Counted from the stretch's first letter, positions 37,260 to 47,886 are shown. The stretch is 64,000 nt of DNA from Fulvia fulva (GCF_020509005.1 NC_063013.1:1240001-1304000), one strand, 5' to 3'. Program-made: numbers and translations. Notes: a model not told the origin generated them from the letters alone.

Positions 37260-39002
37260 ATGTCAAACAACACTACCGGCGCATCGCAGAGGCCTTCACT
37301 CTTTTCCTACATTTCTGGAAGCACCAACACTCCGCGCCGTCGTTCGTCGTCTCTCACCCTACCGAAGCACGATCACAGGCGCGAAGATCGCGATCCATAC
37401 GAGAAGGTCGGCCGTCACGGCTCATACAGCAAGCAGAAGCAGGAATCCATGTCCGAGAAAGTACCAGCCGCCTGGATGAATCAAGGCACGCGAGCACGGT
37501 ATATCAAGACCGGCTGCTTGATATTCTTCGTTCTTGCTGTGCTATACTACATCATCCCCGGTGGTCGATACTCCTCAGTGCCTGGCGCAGGCAAGTTCCC
37601 CGGTGGAGATGTTGCAAGCGATCCTTCGGTAGCGACCTCGAAATGCACGCGCAGCTATTCCAAGGACAAGCCACTTATACAGTATGCGCTCATGGTGGAT
37701 GCGGGAAGCACAGGAAGCAGAATTCACGTTTACAAGTTCAACAACTGCGGACCTACACCCGAGCTGGAGGATGAGATCTTCAAGATGACGGAGAAGAGGG
37801 AGGGTGGTTCGGGCCTGAGCAGCTACAAGGGAGATGCCGAGGGCGCTGCAAAGAGCTTGGATGTCCTCATGGATGTGGCAGTGAAAAACGTGCCCGACAA
37901 GCTGAAGGGCTGCACACCAGTGGCTGTGAAGGCAACGGCAGGTCTGAGGAAGTTGGGCCCAGAGATGAGCGATGCTATTCTCAAGGCTGTTCGGAACCGC
38001 TTGGAGACTGTCTACCCATTCCCAGTCGTCAGCGAAGAGAATGGCGGGGTGCAAGTCATGGATGGCAAGGACGAGGGCGTGTACGCATGGATCACGACCA
38101 ACTACTTGCTGGGCAAGATTGGTGGTCCGGACAAGACACCTACTGCTGCAGTCTTCGATCTCGGAGGTGGTAGCACGCAAATTGTGTTCCAGCCTACCTT
38201 CAAAGAGGCTTCAGATGGTGGAATGCCTGAACAACTGGCTCCAGGCGATCACAAATACGATCTCAAGTTTGGCGGTCGCGAGTTCACGCTCTACCAGCAC
38301 TCCTATCTCGGCTATGGGTTGATGGAAGCACGAAATAATCTTCACAGCGTCATCATCGAAGGTCTGCACGAGAACAATCCACAGTCGAAAACTTGGCTGA
38401 GCAAGCCAATCTCGAACCCATGTTTCGGAATCGGCATGAGCAAAGAAGTCGAAGTCAACCTCCGGGAAGGCCATCCGCTTGGTTCAAGTATTACTGTGAA
38501 CATGACAGGGCCCGCAGTTGGCAGTCCAGCACAGTGTCGCGCACTTGCCGAGAAGACACTCAAGAAGGAAGCAGAGTGCAAACTTGCACCATGTGCTTTC
38601 AATGGTGTCCACCAGCCAAGCCTGGAGAAGACATTCTCCAGAGAGGACGTCTACCTCTTCTCCTACTTCTACGACCGAACACGGCCTCTCGGCATGCCAG
38701 AGTCATTCACACTACGCGAGCTTAAGGATCTCGCGGCACGCGTGTGTCAAGGCGGCGATGCGTGGAAGGTGTTTGAGTCGGTTCCTGGCGCCCTCGAAGA
38801 GCTCGAGGATCGACCAGAGACGTGCCTAGACCTCAATTTCATGATGGCGTTGTTGCATACTGGCTACGAGATGCCTATCGACAGAGAGGTGAAGATCGCG
38901 AAGAAGATCAAGGGTAATGAGCTTGGATGGTGTTTGGGTGCTAGTCTGCCTTTGCTTTCTCAAGAATCAGGGTGGTCGTGTAAGGTGCAGAAGGTTCAAT
39001 GA
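37260..39002 (+). CDS. gda1: Golgi guanosine-diphosphatase, GDA1/CD39 family
   Basis: Single-exon gene, 580 aa. It hydrolyses GDP (and UDP) released by glycosyltransferases in the Golgi lumen to GMP, which is then exchanged for incoming GDP-mannose. It is therefore needed for mannosylation of proteins and lipids. Type II membrane topology: basic cytosolic tail 1-80, one transmembrane segment at about 81-100 (Y-I-K-T-G-C-L-I-F-F-V-L-A-V-L), then the lumenal enzyme. Apyrase conserved regions are visible: D-A-G-S-T-G-S-R at 147-154, K-A-T-A-G-L-R at 224-230, D-E-G-V-Y-A-W at 271-277 and D-L-G-G-G-S-T-Q at 300-307. The length fits fungal Gda1 (518 aa in yeast, longer in moulds). The start is the first ATG in the frame. 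The C-terminal part has paired cysteines, as in lumenal enzymes. Confidence 0.92.
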   Translation: MSNNTTGASQRPSLFSYISGSTNTPRRRSSSLTLPKHDHRREDRDPYEKVGRHGSYSKQKQESMSEKVPAAWMNQGTRARYIKTGCLIFFVLAVLYYIIPGGRYSSVPGAGKFPGGDVASDPSVATSKCTRSYSKDKPLIQYALMVDAGSTGSRIHVYKFNNCGPTPELEDEIFKMTEKREGGSGLSSYKGDAEGAAKSLDVLMDVAVKNVPDKLKGCTPVAVKATAGLRKLGPEMSDAILKAVRNRLETVYPFPVVSEENGGVQVMDGKDEGVYAWITTNYLLGKIGGPDKTPTAAVFDLGGGSTQIVFQPTFKEASDGGMPEQLAPGDHKYDLKFGGREFTLYQHSYLGYGLMEARNNLHSVIIEGLHENNPQSKTWLSKPISNPCFGIGMSKEVEVNLREGHPLGSSITVNMTGPAVGSPAQCRALAEKTLKKEAECKLAPCAFNGVHQPSLEKTFSREDVYLFSYFYDRTRPLGMPESFTLRELKDLAARVCQGGDAWKVFESVPGALEELEDRPETCLDLNFMMALLHTGYEMPIDREVKIAKKIKGNELGWCLGASLPLLSQESGWSCKVQKVQ

Positions 39003-39410
39003 GGTTAAGGTCGAGGCCTAGCATTGGGAGGCGTTTTGGGGACCTAGCATCGAATCTATAGCTTCTAGGACATATTTTCTCAGTCATCGTGACTACGGGT
39101 ATGCTGTCAGCCATCACTGTCACCAATTTGACGGACAGCATTTCATATTCTGTGCTGACCCTTGAAACCCAGTCTGGACTTCGGGCCCGCTTTTTTCGTC
39201 CGTACCTGCATAAGCATGAGCATGAGCCAGCATGCGCCCAGCAGACAAGCGCCCTCACCTCCCGCTTCACGTCACCTTACAACAACATCATTTCACGCCG
39301 CAATACATTTCACGACCGGTTGTCAGGTGCTCACTCATCACAGCAACCTCAATCTATAACCCTCACTTTGCATGAACTGACGCAATTTACTGCACCTCCG
39401 AAACCCCGCC
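39003..39410. other. Intergenic, promoter of the mkt1 gene
   Basis: 408 bp between the GDPase stop and the Mkt1 start. Short frames only. No repeat or RNA gene seen. Confidence 0.5.
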
Positions 39411-42027
39411 ATGGCCGACAATTCCACGTTCAAGGACTGGGCCCTCTCTCAGGGCTTCGTCCAGAAAGCGGATCTCGACGATTTCAGAGGCACTACCATC
39501 GGCATAGACGCCGAGGACTATCTATACACATTACTGGCCGAGCAGCCGACACGAGAGCCTTTACTACCTGCAATCGGAGGCGCACCCTTCGCTCTACAGC
39601 AACATGTTGACCGGGATTTGGATGAGATGGCGAGCGGTATGTTGCATTTCGTGTGGTCTGATCTTGAGGTAGTCTAGGCTTCGGGACGATTCGAGCTCAT
39701 ATGGTGCCAGGAGGCATTTGACAAGACTCATGTACTTCGCCGATGCAAGATTGCCAGCAACATCTTGGGCCCGGCGAAGCGACAGGCGCAAACGCCATCA
39801 CAGATCATGCCGCAGCAGACGCTGAACTTTTGAGAAACACAGCTAACGCTCTTTCTAGCCGGCATCAAGGCAATCTTCGTCTTCAACGGTCTAGAGCTTG
39901 GCTGCAAAGATCGCAAAAGCATCAGCCGAGAGTGCCAGAAAGCGTCTCGCGTTCTCGACGAAGCCTGGAAGATATACGATGAAGGTCATGGAGATCCTGC
40001 GGTCGCGTTGTTTGGTAAGACATGCGCATATCGTACCGCTCACATCACCCGCTACCTGCACTTTTACTTGCACAAGAAAGGTCAGCAAGTCATGGTGGCT
40101 CCGTACAATGCCGCTGCGCAGATGGTCGTTCTGGAACAAAATCAGCATGTGAATGCTCTTCACGGGTCTGCCTCTACACTAGTGTTTGGGGTCGAAAGAG
40201 TCATCACGAAACTGGATTGGACCGACAGGAAAGTCCTATTCGTGGACCGGGAGCAAATCCTGGGCAAGCTTGGGCTGAGCCAGCCACAATTAGTGGACCT
40301 TCTACTGCTATCTGGAGCGAGCATCATAGCTGAAATGCCAGAACTTGATGCCGAAAACGCGATTCCCAAGATACAAAGCGCAAAGAACATCCTGTCCCGC
40401 TTCGGGTTTGATGGCCATGCGGCCTGTGCAAACGCGAAAGATGAGGACTATCTGGATACGTTTCGACGAGGCAAAGTCGCAGTCAGAAACATGGTCGTTG
40501 CCCAGCCAAATGGCGAGATCATACAGCTGGATCATGAGAATGCTCCCAGCAACGACCATGACTGTATTGGACAGCGCCTTCCGGAAGAATTGCTGGCCTA
40601 CCATCAATTTGGCTTGATCGGCAGTCGCATTTTGAACTGGCGAACCCGGCAGGAGATTTTTGAGACTCCTCCGCTGGACGGCGGCGACTCTGCTATCTAC
40701 AAGGAGCTTTTACGAGAGAAGCTGCAACCGCGGCGGGCAAAAGCACTGGCGATTTTGACCAGCTCGTTGCACAGATACTACCAAAAGCACGACGTCGATC
40801 TAATATGCTGGTTCAACGAGGCCGAGAAACGACCCTTGGTAAGTGGAGTTATCGATTGGAGAAAAGTCTGACACACGTATGGAGGGAAGCTTCTGTTCTT
40901 GCATAGCACACCGCGATCTGTCCAACCATTATGGTGAACCCGATGCTGACCTCAATTCTGCTACAGGGCATACCCGACAGCAACATCAGTACCAGGGACA
41001 TTGACAACTGGCATGTCAAGGAAGCACAGATTCTGGCATCGCCACACGCGAAGCAAATCGATGCCACGGCAACACCTCTCCAATATGCTATTGCGCTCAT
41101 CTCCGACGACACTTTCGCAAAGAGTACGGTGACGCCTCGGCCGAGTGGAGACGACAAGAAGCTGACCACGCCACTCGAGCTTCTCTGCAACACCATGTGG
41201 AGATTCTTACAAGAGCGTGGTTACATCAACTCAAATCACACCCTAGCTGCTAGGGGTAGGATGTTGCAAGCAGCCTTCGAACACGCCAGCACAAGCGGCC
41301 GTCTCGGGCAAGGCAATCCTGCCAATGAAATGGAGGAAGCCATCTTTATTGCTTTCGAGCTACTGACGATGGAACTACTGAACCCCAAATTACTCTTTCC
41401 CCGACCTCCATACACTGGAGAGCCTCATCGAGGATCAGAGAAGGACAAAGCCAACGTCAGACTCATCTCACGCGTCGCATGTCTGGGGAGCTTCCAACAC
41501 CAGGCCATCGGCTATACTGGGCCGCTCTCCAGGCATCTACTGGCATACCATCAAGTGGCTTCGGCAGTACGCGGGAGCTTGCGTGACCTCGCAGAGGTGC
41601 ACGGCGCACACATGTTCCTCAGTGGCAGCGCTGTGCGGAAGCGCCACCGGGACGATTTCACTGATCTCGGATCACGCCTTCCTTTCAGCAAAGAGCCTGA
41701 TGTTGGACTGGCGATCGTTCTGAAGAGCTATCTCGACGAAATGTCAAACGATCCGAGTCGAAGACAGGACATCAAGAAGTGGTTCGGCTTTGCTCTCGAT
41801 ATCGACGGCGATTTACAAAAGGCATTCGATCTTTGGGCTGCTGTAAGTTCAACCCTGACCCGCTGCCAGTCTATTCCGCTTGTACTAACAGTCAACAGGT
41901 GAACGCTGGCATTCAAGCAGCAGATACGGCGGTGGTGAGCCCGGAGACGCGCGATCTTTTCGCGAACGCGGATCAGTGGTTGAAGGACAAGATCAAGAAT
42001 AGCGGGCATGTCAACGGCACAGCTTAA
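39411..42027 (+). CDS. mkt1: Mkt1-type post-transcriptional regulator, XPG-like
   Basis: Homologue of yeast Mkt1, which works with Pbp1 on RNA granules and translation of specific mRNAs and resembles XPG/FEN nucleases without proven nuclease activity. My model has four exons, 39411-39636, 39859-40838, 40967-41842, 41899-42027, giving 736 aa. Introns are 222, 128 and 56 bp, all GT...AG, with gctaac (39842) or actaac (41894) branch sites for introns 1 and 3. Intron 1 splits the Ala codon in E-M-A-S-A-G-I-K. The N-terminal XPG-like region holds G-I-D-A-E-D-Y at 31-37 and A-I-F-V-F-N-G-L after intron 1. The internal XPG-like part (L-L-L-L-S-G-A-S) and the long Mkt1 C-terminal region follow. Yeast Mkt1 is 830 aa, so this is of usual size for moulds. 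Intron 1 is unusually long for this window, and its exact borders are the least certain part. Confidence 0.85.
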
Positions 42028-42578
42028 AGGGCTGGGTGTACAAGACCACAACACTACCACTAGATACTCGACGCTTAGATCGCCAGCTTCGCAGTGAACG
42101 CATACGTAGATTGGTAGTATGTCTAGATCAGAATTGTAAGAAAGGTTGTGGTCAGCTCGACAGTGTATAAACTACTCAATTGGCATTTTTAGGCCATAAT
42201 GAATACTGAACAAGCTCGTGGCCAGGACACATGTACTATGCAGTGGTGACTGAGCTCCAGTCTGCACAACGTGCTTTTGTTTCAAACACATGCATTTTTG
42301 CTAAGATAGTCGTTGATGTTGCGAAATCCTCTTCACGAATGAACGAGTGTGGCGCAGGCGCGTGTGGCGTCAGTCAGTGCACGTCAACCTCAGATGCCTA
42401 GTTCCATTGTCTTCTATCCTCTCGCTATCGACGCTTCTCATCAACGAGCTTCTCTTCATCATACAGCTCCGAGACTCCGCGAACAAGAGTACACCGACCA
42501 CTCGCACCTTTTCTCAGGCTAAGTGGACAGGCTTTATCACTTCTAGTATCCCTCTCCTTCGCCACTCTATCAACCAAG
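42028..42578. other. Intergenic, promoter of the PPPDE gene
   Basis: 551 bp. The last 170 bp before the ATG are pyrimidine-rich (cttctatcctctcgctatc and similar), a common feature of fungal transcription start regions. No other feature seen. Confidence 0.5.
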
Positions 42579-44333
42579 ATGGAGGTGGTGCAACTCTACG
42601 TCTATGACCTGACTCGAGGCATGGCAAGAATGCTCTCGCAGCAGTATCTGGGCATACAAATCGATGCTGTCTACCACACATCCCTGGTCTTCAACAACGT
42701 GGAGTACTTCTATGGCGCCGGCGTGCAGACTTGCTACCCAGGCAGGACACACCACGGACAACCCATGGAGATTATACCAATGGGCACCACAGAAGTACCG
42801 ATCGAGACCATACTGGAATTCTTAGAGAGCTTGAAGGAGATATACACGCCAGAAAGCTATGATCTGTTCGCTCACAATTGTAACAATTTTACGAATGACT
42901 TCGCCACTTTTTTGGTTGGGAAGGGCATACCGGACCATATCACAAGCTTGCCGAAGAAGGTGCTCGATACACCCTTTGGTCAGATGCTGAGACCACAGCT
43001 CGATGCAAGCATGCGATCGGTTACTCAGGCCGAAGTGCCTCAACAGAGTAGGCCGGCTGCGCAGACTGCCAGGGCTGTTTCAAAAGCGCCTGTCACAAAT
43101 GGCTCTGTCTTGCACACCAACGGCGGCAAGCACGCCACGACCAATTTAAATGGGAAAGTGGTCAACCTCACAAGCCCGGAGGCGTTGCGAGAAAGGATGG
43201 CGGCGGCCTCCGATACTTGCACAACCATCTTCTTCACATCGGCGACATGTGCGCCTTGTCGAATGGCCTATCCAATGTTCGACAGCCTAGCTGAGGAACA
43301 CCCCCAAGCACTGTTCGTCAAGGTGGACATAAGCGCGGCGCATGAGATCGCTTCAAAGTACTCGATACGAGCCACGCCAACCTTCATGACATTCTGCAAA
43401 GGAGCCAAGCAAGATGAATGGACTGGTGCCGACCCCAACCTGTTGAAATCAAACGTGGAACGTCTCATACAGCAGACCTTCCCACCACATCGCCATCTCA
43501 CACTCAACGCGCCTACGCTACAGTACGGCTCCATGAAACCAGTCACTTACGCCAAAGTCCCTCCTCTCGACAAGCTGACAAGCAAGCTCGGTCCCGCTGC
43601 ATCGGAGAAGGAAATCGTCGCCCTCCGCACATTCGTAGAGAAGCGCACAGAAGACCCAAGGAACGCTCCTCTCCCAGACCTCCAAACCATATCGAAAACA
43701 TTCCGATCCCTAGTCTTCAAGCTCCCCCTCGAACTGCGCTTCGCCGCCGTAGACCTCCTTCGCTGCGCCATGATCGACGCCCGAGTGAGCGGCTTCCTCG
43801 CCGAGGAACACCAGCACCCAAAGACAGCATCAGCCCTCATCACCCACGTCAACAATCTCGAAGGGTGTCCCCACAACCTGCGTCTAGTTACAATCCACCT
43901 CGCCTGCAATACCTTCTCCTCCTCACTCCACGCGCAGGAACTCTTCAACTCCGACGACGACTCAATAGCACTCCTCATCCAGCTCATCACATCATCACTC
44001 CTCGACGCAACGCATCCTACGACAAGTGTAGCAGCTGCGTCGTTGGCGTTCAATCTGGCGACTGCAAACTACCGGGTGCGGAGGGAGGAAGGACAGGATG
44101 CTTTGGCCGAGAGTGAGCAAGTTGAGCTTGCAGCTTCAATTCTGGAAACTCTCACGGACGAGAATAATGTTGATGCTCAGAAAGCGCTTTTGCTGGCTTT
44201 TGCATATCTTGTCTACTGTGCTCCGGAAGATGGCGAGCTTTTCGACTTGTGCAGAGCGCTGGATGCAAAGACGAAGGTCTTGGAGTGCAAGGCGCATGGA
44301 TCTATCGCGAAGGAGGTTGCATCACTGCTGTAG
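42579..44333 (+). CDS. PPPDE-thioredoxin-PUL domain protein
   Basis: Single-exon gene, 584 aa, three domains. Residues 1-145 form a PPPDE (DeSI-like) putative isopeptidase acting on ubiquitin/SUMO conjugates. The catalytic pair is visible as His33 (D-A-V-Y-H-T-S) and Cys101 (F-A-H-N-C-N-N-F-T). Residues about 195-305 are a thioredoxin fold with the redox motif C-A-P-C at 224-227. Residues about 325-580 are a PUL domain, the armadillo-like module that in Ufd3/PLAA binds Cdc48/p97. The combination suggests a link to Cdc48-dependent ubiquitin processing, which is inference. This architecture is known in fungi and other eukaryotes but the function is poorly defined. The ATG at 42579 has a favourable context (aag before it) and begins the PPPDE domain directly. 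Confidence 0.88.
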   Translation: MEVVQLYVYDLTRGMARMLSQQYLGIQIDAVYHTSLVFNNVEYFYGAGVQTCYPGRTHHGQPMEIIPMGTTEVPIETILEFLESLKEIYTPESYDLFAHNCNNFTNDFATFLVGKGIPDHITSLPKKVLDTPFGQMLRPQLDASMRSVTQAEVPQQSRPAAQTARAVSKAPVTNGSVLHTNGGKHATTNLNGKVVNLTSPEALRERMAAASDTCTTIFFTSATCAPCRMAYPMFDSLAEEHPQALFVKVDISAAHEIASKYSIRATPTFMTFCKGAKQDEWTGADPNLLKSNVERLIQQTFPPHRHLTLNAPTLQYGSMKPVTYAKVPPLDKLTSKLGPAASEKEIVALRTFVEKRTEDPRNAPLPDLQTISKTFRSLVFKLPLELRFAAVDLLRCAMIDARVSGFLAEEHQHPKTASALITHVNNLEGCPHNLRLVTIHLACNTFSSSLHAQELFNSDDDSIALLIQLITSSLLDATHPTTSVAAASLAFNLATANYRVRREEGQDALAESEQVELAASILETLTDENNVDAQKALLLAFAYLVYCAPEDGELFDLCRALDAKTKVLECKAHGSIAKEVASLL

Positions 44334-44998
44334 GGTGGAAGTGTAGAGGTATTCGTTAACCTTGGCATAGTCGTCTCCATCCTGGGATCATCTCCTGCAT
44401 TTCGAGTTATGAAAGAAGAAAGGATGGACAGTCTATGTCAATGCCTGTGCATTATAGATACTGCTATACTCTACTCGCTTCTGCTCCAACGCCTGAGAAA
44501 TGCGTATCAAGCTAATGCTCCACATAAGCAAATGGGTATCATAACGACCTCCCCTAATCATAAACGCCCAAAACACCTTCGCTAAGCTCTGAGAATGTAC
44601 TGATCTCGCGTCATTGACCTGTTTCTCCTGGAGACGTCTTCAAATTGGTCCGATTTGTGTGCGTCGCGGAGCTTGTGGCCAAGCCATACGATATGGACCA
44701 GAGGACGGACATTAACTGGCCAGCCAACCTGCCGCCTCATCACGAACGCCAATTCCTCGTTGCGGGAAGCAAAACCATTGTAGTTGGTACTGCATCCTAT
44801 GGATGGTAGCGTTGCCGGGATGTTGCCATCTTTTGCTCTCCTTCTCGCAGCAGCATATTGAGAAAGTCGCAACTCAAATCGCGCGTCAAAGCCTTTAGGG
44901 TATTGGACAGGACCGCCAATGCCGGCGCCTTGGCTGACACTCTGTGAATACTGGACCCCAAGCATGTCGTCCTTGTCATCCTTATCGTCCTTGTCATC
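44334..44998. other. Convergent 3' region with an open frame after the phosphatase stop
   Basis: Between two convergent genes. On the minus strand, immediately after the TAG of the phosphatase-like gene (44999-45001), the same frame stays open for 139 codons to a stop at 44582. It starts with a lysine/aspartate repeat (D-D-K-D-D-K-D-D-K-D-D). No splice pair that would remove the TAG and keep the frame was found. It may be 3' UTR. Confidence 0.4.
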
Positions 44999-45883
44999 CT
45001 ATGTCGACTGGTCCGTAAAGGGTGCAAATGTTCGTCCACCAAATCGATCCGCATCGTCCTGGTCTACGTCCATTGCTTCCTCGTCCTCGTCTCGTTCCAA
45101 CCCTCTCTTCGCCTTTGCCGGTGCAGCATTCGGCATGATATTAGTGGTCAAAGCGACACTTCTTCTAGCGCACAAGATATCCCAGTATCCTTGCAACAGC
45201 CTCTTCATATTGTCGTCGAAGTTAACGCAGAATCGCTGGGCCTGACACAGTTGCACAGCCTTGATGTAGTCGACGTCCTCGTGGGTTTCCATCACAAATG
45301 CTGCCACCACTCCAGCGCTACGCTCGTTACCACTCTCGCAGAAGACAAGAACCTTGCCCATTTGCTGGCCGGCTGTCTTCTCGTGCACCCGTCGAAGGTG
45401 GTCGTTGATCATGGCTGTGGTCTTGTCGAAGTTGGAGGCCAGTTCTTGGTTGCTAGCCAAGTCCACAGTGTAGTGCTCGATGTTCATCTCCCGTGCCTTC
45501 CTAAGTGCGCCGTTCATGAGCTTGCTCTCGAAGCTGTGCTTTTGCCGTACACCCAACAGCATGGTGACGCCTTCCTTCCTGAGCCATGTCTCATCTTTCG
45601 CGGCAGTCATGGGTCCCAGGCACAGAAACGGCAGGATCGTCTGAGCCTCCCTTCGGCGCTCATATGTCCACTCGAGGGGCGCATTCGATTGGACGAGGTT
45701 GTTGTAGTTGACTTGTGAGAGGAAGTTGTAGCTGGCGTTACGAAGGGCGTGGATCGCGATCTCGGGTACAGCGTCGGCATTGAGAGCAGGTGGCGGCACG
45801 ACGATACGCGGTGGTGTCGGCACTCTGAAAGTGTAGTTGTCTGCTTTCTGATATGGCAAGGCTGATGTCCCGTGATTCGCCAT
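44999..45883 (-). CDS. Dual-specificity phosphatase-like protein (STYX-like fold)
   Basis: 294 aa on the minus strand. I start at the ATG at 45883 (A at -3), where the protein-like sequence begins. The frame is open up to 46195, but that extension is low-complexity and unlike protein. The central region about 75-240 is a dual-specificity phosphatase fold, with the signature V-F-C-E-S-G-N-E-R-S-A-G (Cys182 and Arg188 of the CX5R loop). The usual His before the catalytic Cys is Phe, so activity may be altered, and the family includes STYX-type pseudophosphatases that keep the fold. The C-terminus is acidic with a K-R-G-L-E-R-D-E-D-E-E stretch. It is probably a regulatory phosphatase or phospho-binding protein; the substrate is unknown. 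It is followed tandemly upstream by the thioesterase gene on the same strand. Confidence 0.75.
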   Translation of the reverse strand: MANHGTSALPYQKADNYTFRVPTPPRIVVPPPALNADAVPEIAIHALRNASYNFLSQVNYNNLVQSNAPLEWTYERRREAQTILPFLCLGPMTAAKDETWLRKEGVTMLLGVRQKHSFESKLMNGALRKAREMNIEHYTVDLASNQELASNFDKTTAMINDHLRRVHEKTAGQQMGKVLVFCESGNERSAGVVAAFVMETHEDVDYIKAVQLCQAQRFCVNFDDNMKRLLQGYWDILCARRSVALTTNIMPNAAPAKAKRGLERDEDEEAMDVDQDDADRFGGRTFAPFTDQST

Positions 45884-46252
45884 CCTTGCGCGCTTCTTCC
45901 GTGGTGGAGGTCGTCGCCGAGGATGATGGTGGTAGTAGTGGTGATATGCTGATGTTCGGACAGCAGGTGGTGATGTCGTGCGCTGAAGAGACGGTAGAGA
46001 TGAAGGTTGCTGTAAGTTCTGTGTCGAAAGTGTTACTCGAGACCGAAGAAAGAAGTGACTTGAAGATAGAGGTGGGGCTCCACACATGCCAGAGGGCAGG
46101 CGGCAGCGGGACCCCTGCAGCTTTCCTGCGTTCACTCGAGCACCTTCCCGTGCACTATGCACGCGCGTGCAGGGTGAACGGTAGCTGATGTACACTTATC
46201 TAGATATGTCCAGCAGAAAATGATACACTCAGTTCGTACAGCTATTACACAT
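45884..46252. other. Intergenic between thioesterase stop and phosphatase start
   Basis: 369 bp between two minus-strand genes, probably the promoter and leader of the phosphatase-like gene. The minus-strand frame of that gene stays open through most of it, with histidine/proline/arginine-rich low complexity (a run of Tyr and His near 45920-45945). Confidence 0.5.
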
Positions 46253-47299
46253 TCATAGATCTGTCTTAAAACCCCGCATTGTCCTCCAGATGTACTCGAA
46301 CACAGACTGAAGAGTCCCACATGCACCGCAAGCATGCATGTTCATGTTCCCGAACAACCCCTTTTCTGGTCCAAAGTATTCTTCGAAGGTGCCCTTCAGA
46401 ACATCCTCTTCTAATTGCATGTGATCCCCAGGTGTCGTTTGAAAGATGAGTCCACCCTTCTTATCGAGCTTTTTCAAACCAAGCCAATCATCCTTGTACA
46501 TTGCCCTCTCTTTCAAAGGCTGCACCTTCTCGCTGGTTGTATTGACCTCTGCGAACCACCCACTCTCCCTCGGTATCACAGTCGTATCATCCTCAAACAT
46601 GAACATCACGAAATTCTCCAAACTTGCGATCCTCTGCTTGTACGTCTCATTCTTGACCTCCCGCTCGTTGTTGATGTCAGCCAGAAAGTTGCTGTGCTCG
46701 AGGTAGTCATCACTGGCCAAGCCTGTGGTCTCATTGAGTGTTCGATAGTACTGCGCGGGCACGACTCGGCTCTGAACATATTCAGTCCATGCATTGCCCT
46801 TAGCCAGGGCCAATGCGCCTTTGCACACGAAGTCCCACGTCCCGCAAGCCTTGAACTGTGCAATCCCATTGTGCTGACTGCCAAATGTCACCAAGCTCCT
46901 GATGCTAACCCCATCGCAACGCTGCTGCAGACCTCGGAGGAATTGCCCTCCCTGACTGAACCCCAGTGCATCTGCTCTGACAATGCCGTGTTTGTCATGG
47001 AGCTTAGTGTTATTCTTGAGGTCTTCACAAACTTGCGCCACTTGCTCTGTCACGTTGCCGAAGAAGGTCGCACGAGAGTCGTTGTTCCCATCGTCGTCTA
47101 GGCTGATGTAATGAACATGCGTCCCTGGATATATCTCCTTCGCTAGGTCGCCAACGGAATGCAAGCCATCTGCATCGTATCGGTCGCCTAGGCCATGCCA
47201 GATGAGCAGAGGAAGTGGTTTGTCGTTCGACGTGATCGTCGGGAGCGCCGTCGTAAGCGCGATGATAGACAGTGCGGCCGGTAACGATAGAATGCGCAT
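46253..47299 (-). CDS. Palmitoyl-protein thioesterase (PPT1 family)
   Basis: Single exon, 348 aa. It removes thioester-linked fatty acids from cysteines of proteins being degraded in the vacuole/lysosome. A signal peptide is visible at about 1-19 (M-R-I-L-S-L-P-A-A-L-S-I-I-A-L-T-T-A-L), so it enters the secretory pathway. The alpha/beta hydrolase core starts with L-L-I-W-H-G-L-G-D. The catalytic triad is recognisable as Ser115 (G-F-S-Q-G-G), Asp237/238 (F-E-D-D-T-T-V-I-P) and His293 (P-G-D-H-M-Q-L). Several N-glycosylation sequons occur (N-V-T, N-E-T, N-T-T). The C-terminal 40 residues beyond the His, with paired C-G-A-C-G, extend past the human PPT1 end (306 aa). Human PPT1 loss causes a ceroid lipofuscinosis; in fungi it is usually non-essential. 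Confidence 0.9.
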   Translation of the reverse strand: MRILSLPAALSIIALTTALPTITSNDKPLPLLIWHGLGDRYDADGLHSVGDLAKEIYPGTHVHYISLDDDGNNDSRATFFGNVTEQVAQVCEDLKNNTKLHDKHGIVRADALGFSQGGQFLRGLQQRCDGVSIRSLVTFGSQHNGIAQFKACGTWDFVCKGALALAKGNAWTEYVQSRVVPAQYYRTLNETTGLASDDYLEHSNFLADINNEREVKNETYKQRIASLENFVMFMFEDDTTVIPRESGWFAEVNTTSEKVQPLKERAMYKDDWLGLKKLDKKGGLIFQTTPGDHMQLEEDVLKGTFEEYFGPEKGLFGNMNMHACGACGTLQSVFEYIWRTMRGFKTDL

Positions 47300-47886
47300 G
47301 GTCTCGTTTCTGTGTGCGCACGAGCGACGGGTGTAGGTTCGTGTGATGGAGGTATGATGCCTGGAAGGGGATCATCGAAGCTCGAGGACGGGCTGATGGT
47401 GATTGGATACCGATGAGATCACGCTAGTTAAAGTTTCCATCGTGCTGCAGATGTGCCCCGCGATGACTGCCGCGGGGTAGCAACCGACGTCACTCTTGTC
47501 CAGATAACGAGAGATTGCAAAGATAAGTTCATCACAACAACATGCATTCATCTCGTTCTGCTGTATTCCCACATTCTCATCATGCGTCCGCCATGTTCGT
47601 GCAATGCGGCTATGCGCGTGCAGCTTTTGACCATCTCCGATCCGACCACTGAGCCATGCGCACATCGACGCCCATAACAGCAAACCGTACACTCTGACCG
47701 CCGCAGCGACGAGCTCGAACAGCAAAGCCTCCACGCCGCAGACGCCATGTAAATTCAATCAAAGTGCAGTACACGCTCATTGCGATGGTCGTCCATACCC
47801 AACTCGGTCGCTATGCAGGGGAATCGAAATCGACAACGAAGCAGAAAGCGCTGCGGTGCGCCAATCTATGCGTTGGTCAGGCACGC
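47300..47886. other. Intergenic between thioesterase and FHA genes
   Basis: 587 bp. Promoter of the thioesterase gene and 3' end of the FHA gene. Short frames on both strands, none protein-like. Confidence 0.5.

Noticed and set aside
45884..46195. An N-terminal extension of the phosphatase-like protein starting at 46195.
   Set aside because: The extension is low-complexity (His/Tyr/Arg/Pro runs), overlaps the likely promoter, and the ATG at 45883 has a good context and begins the protein-like sequence.
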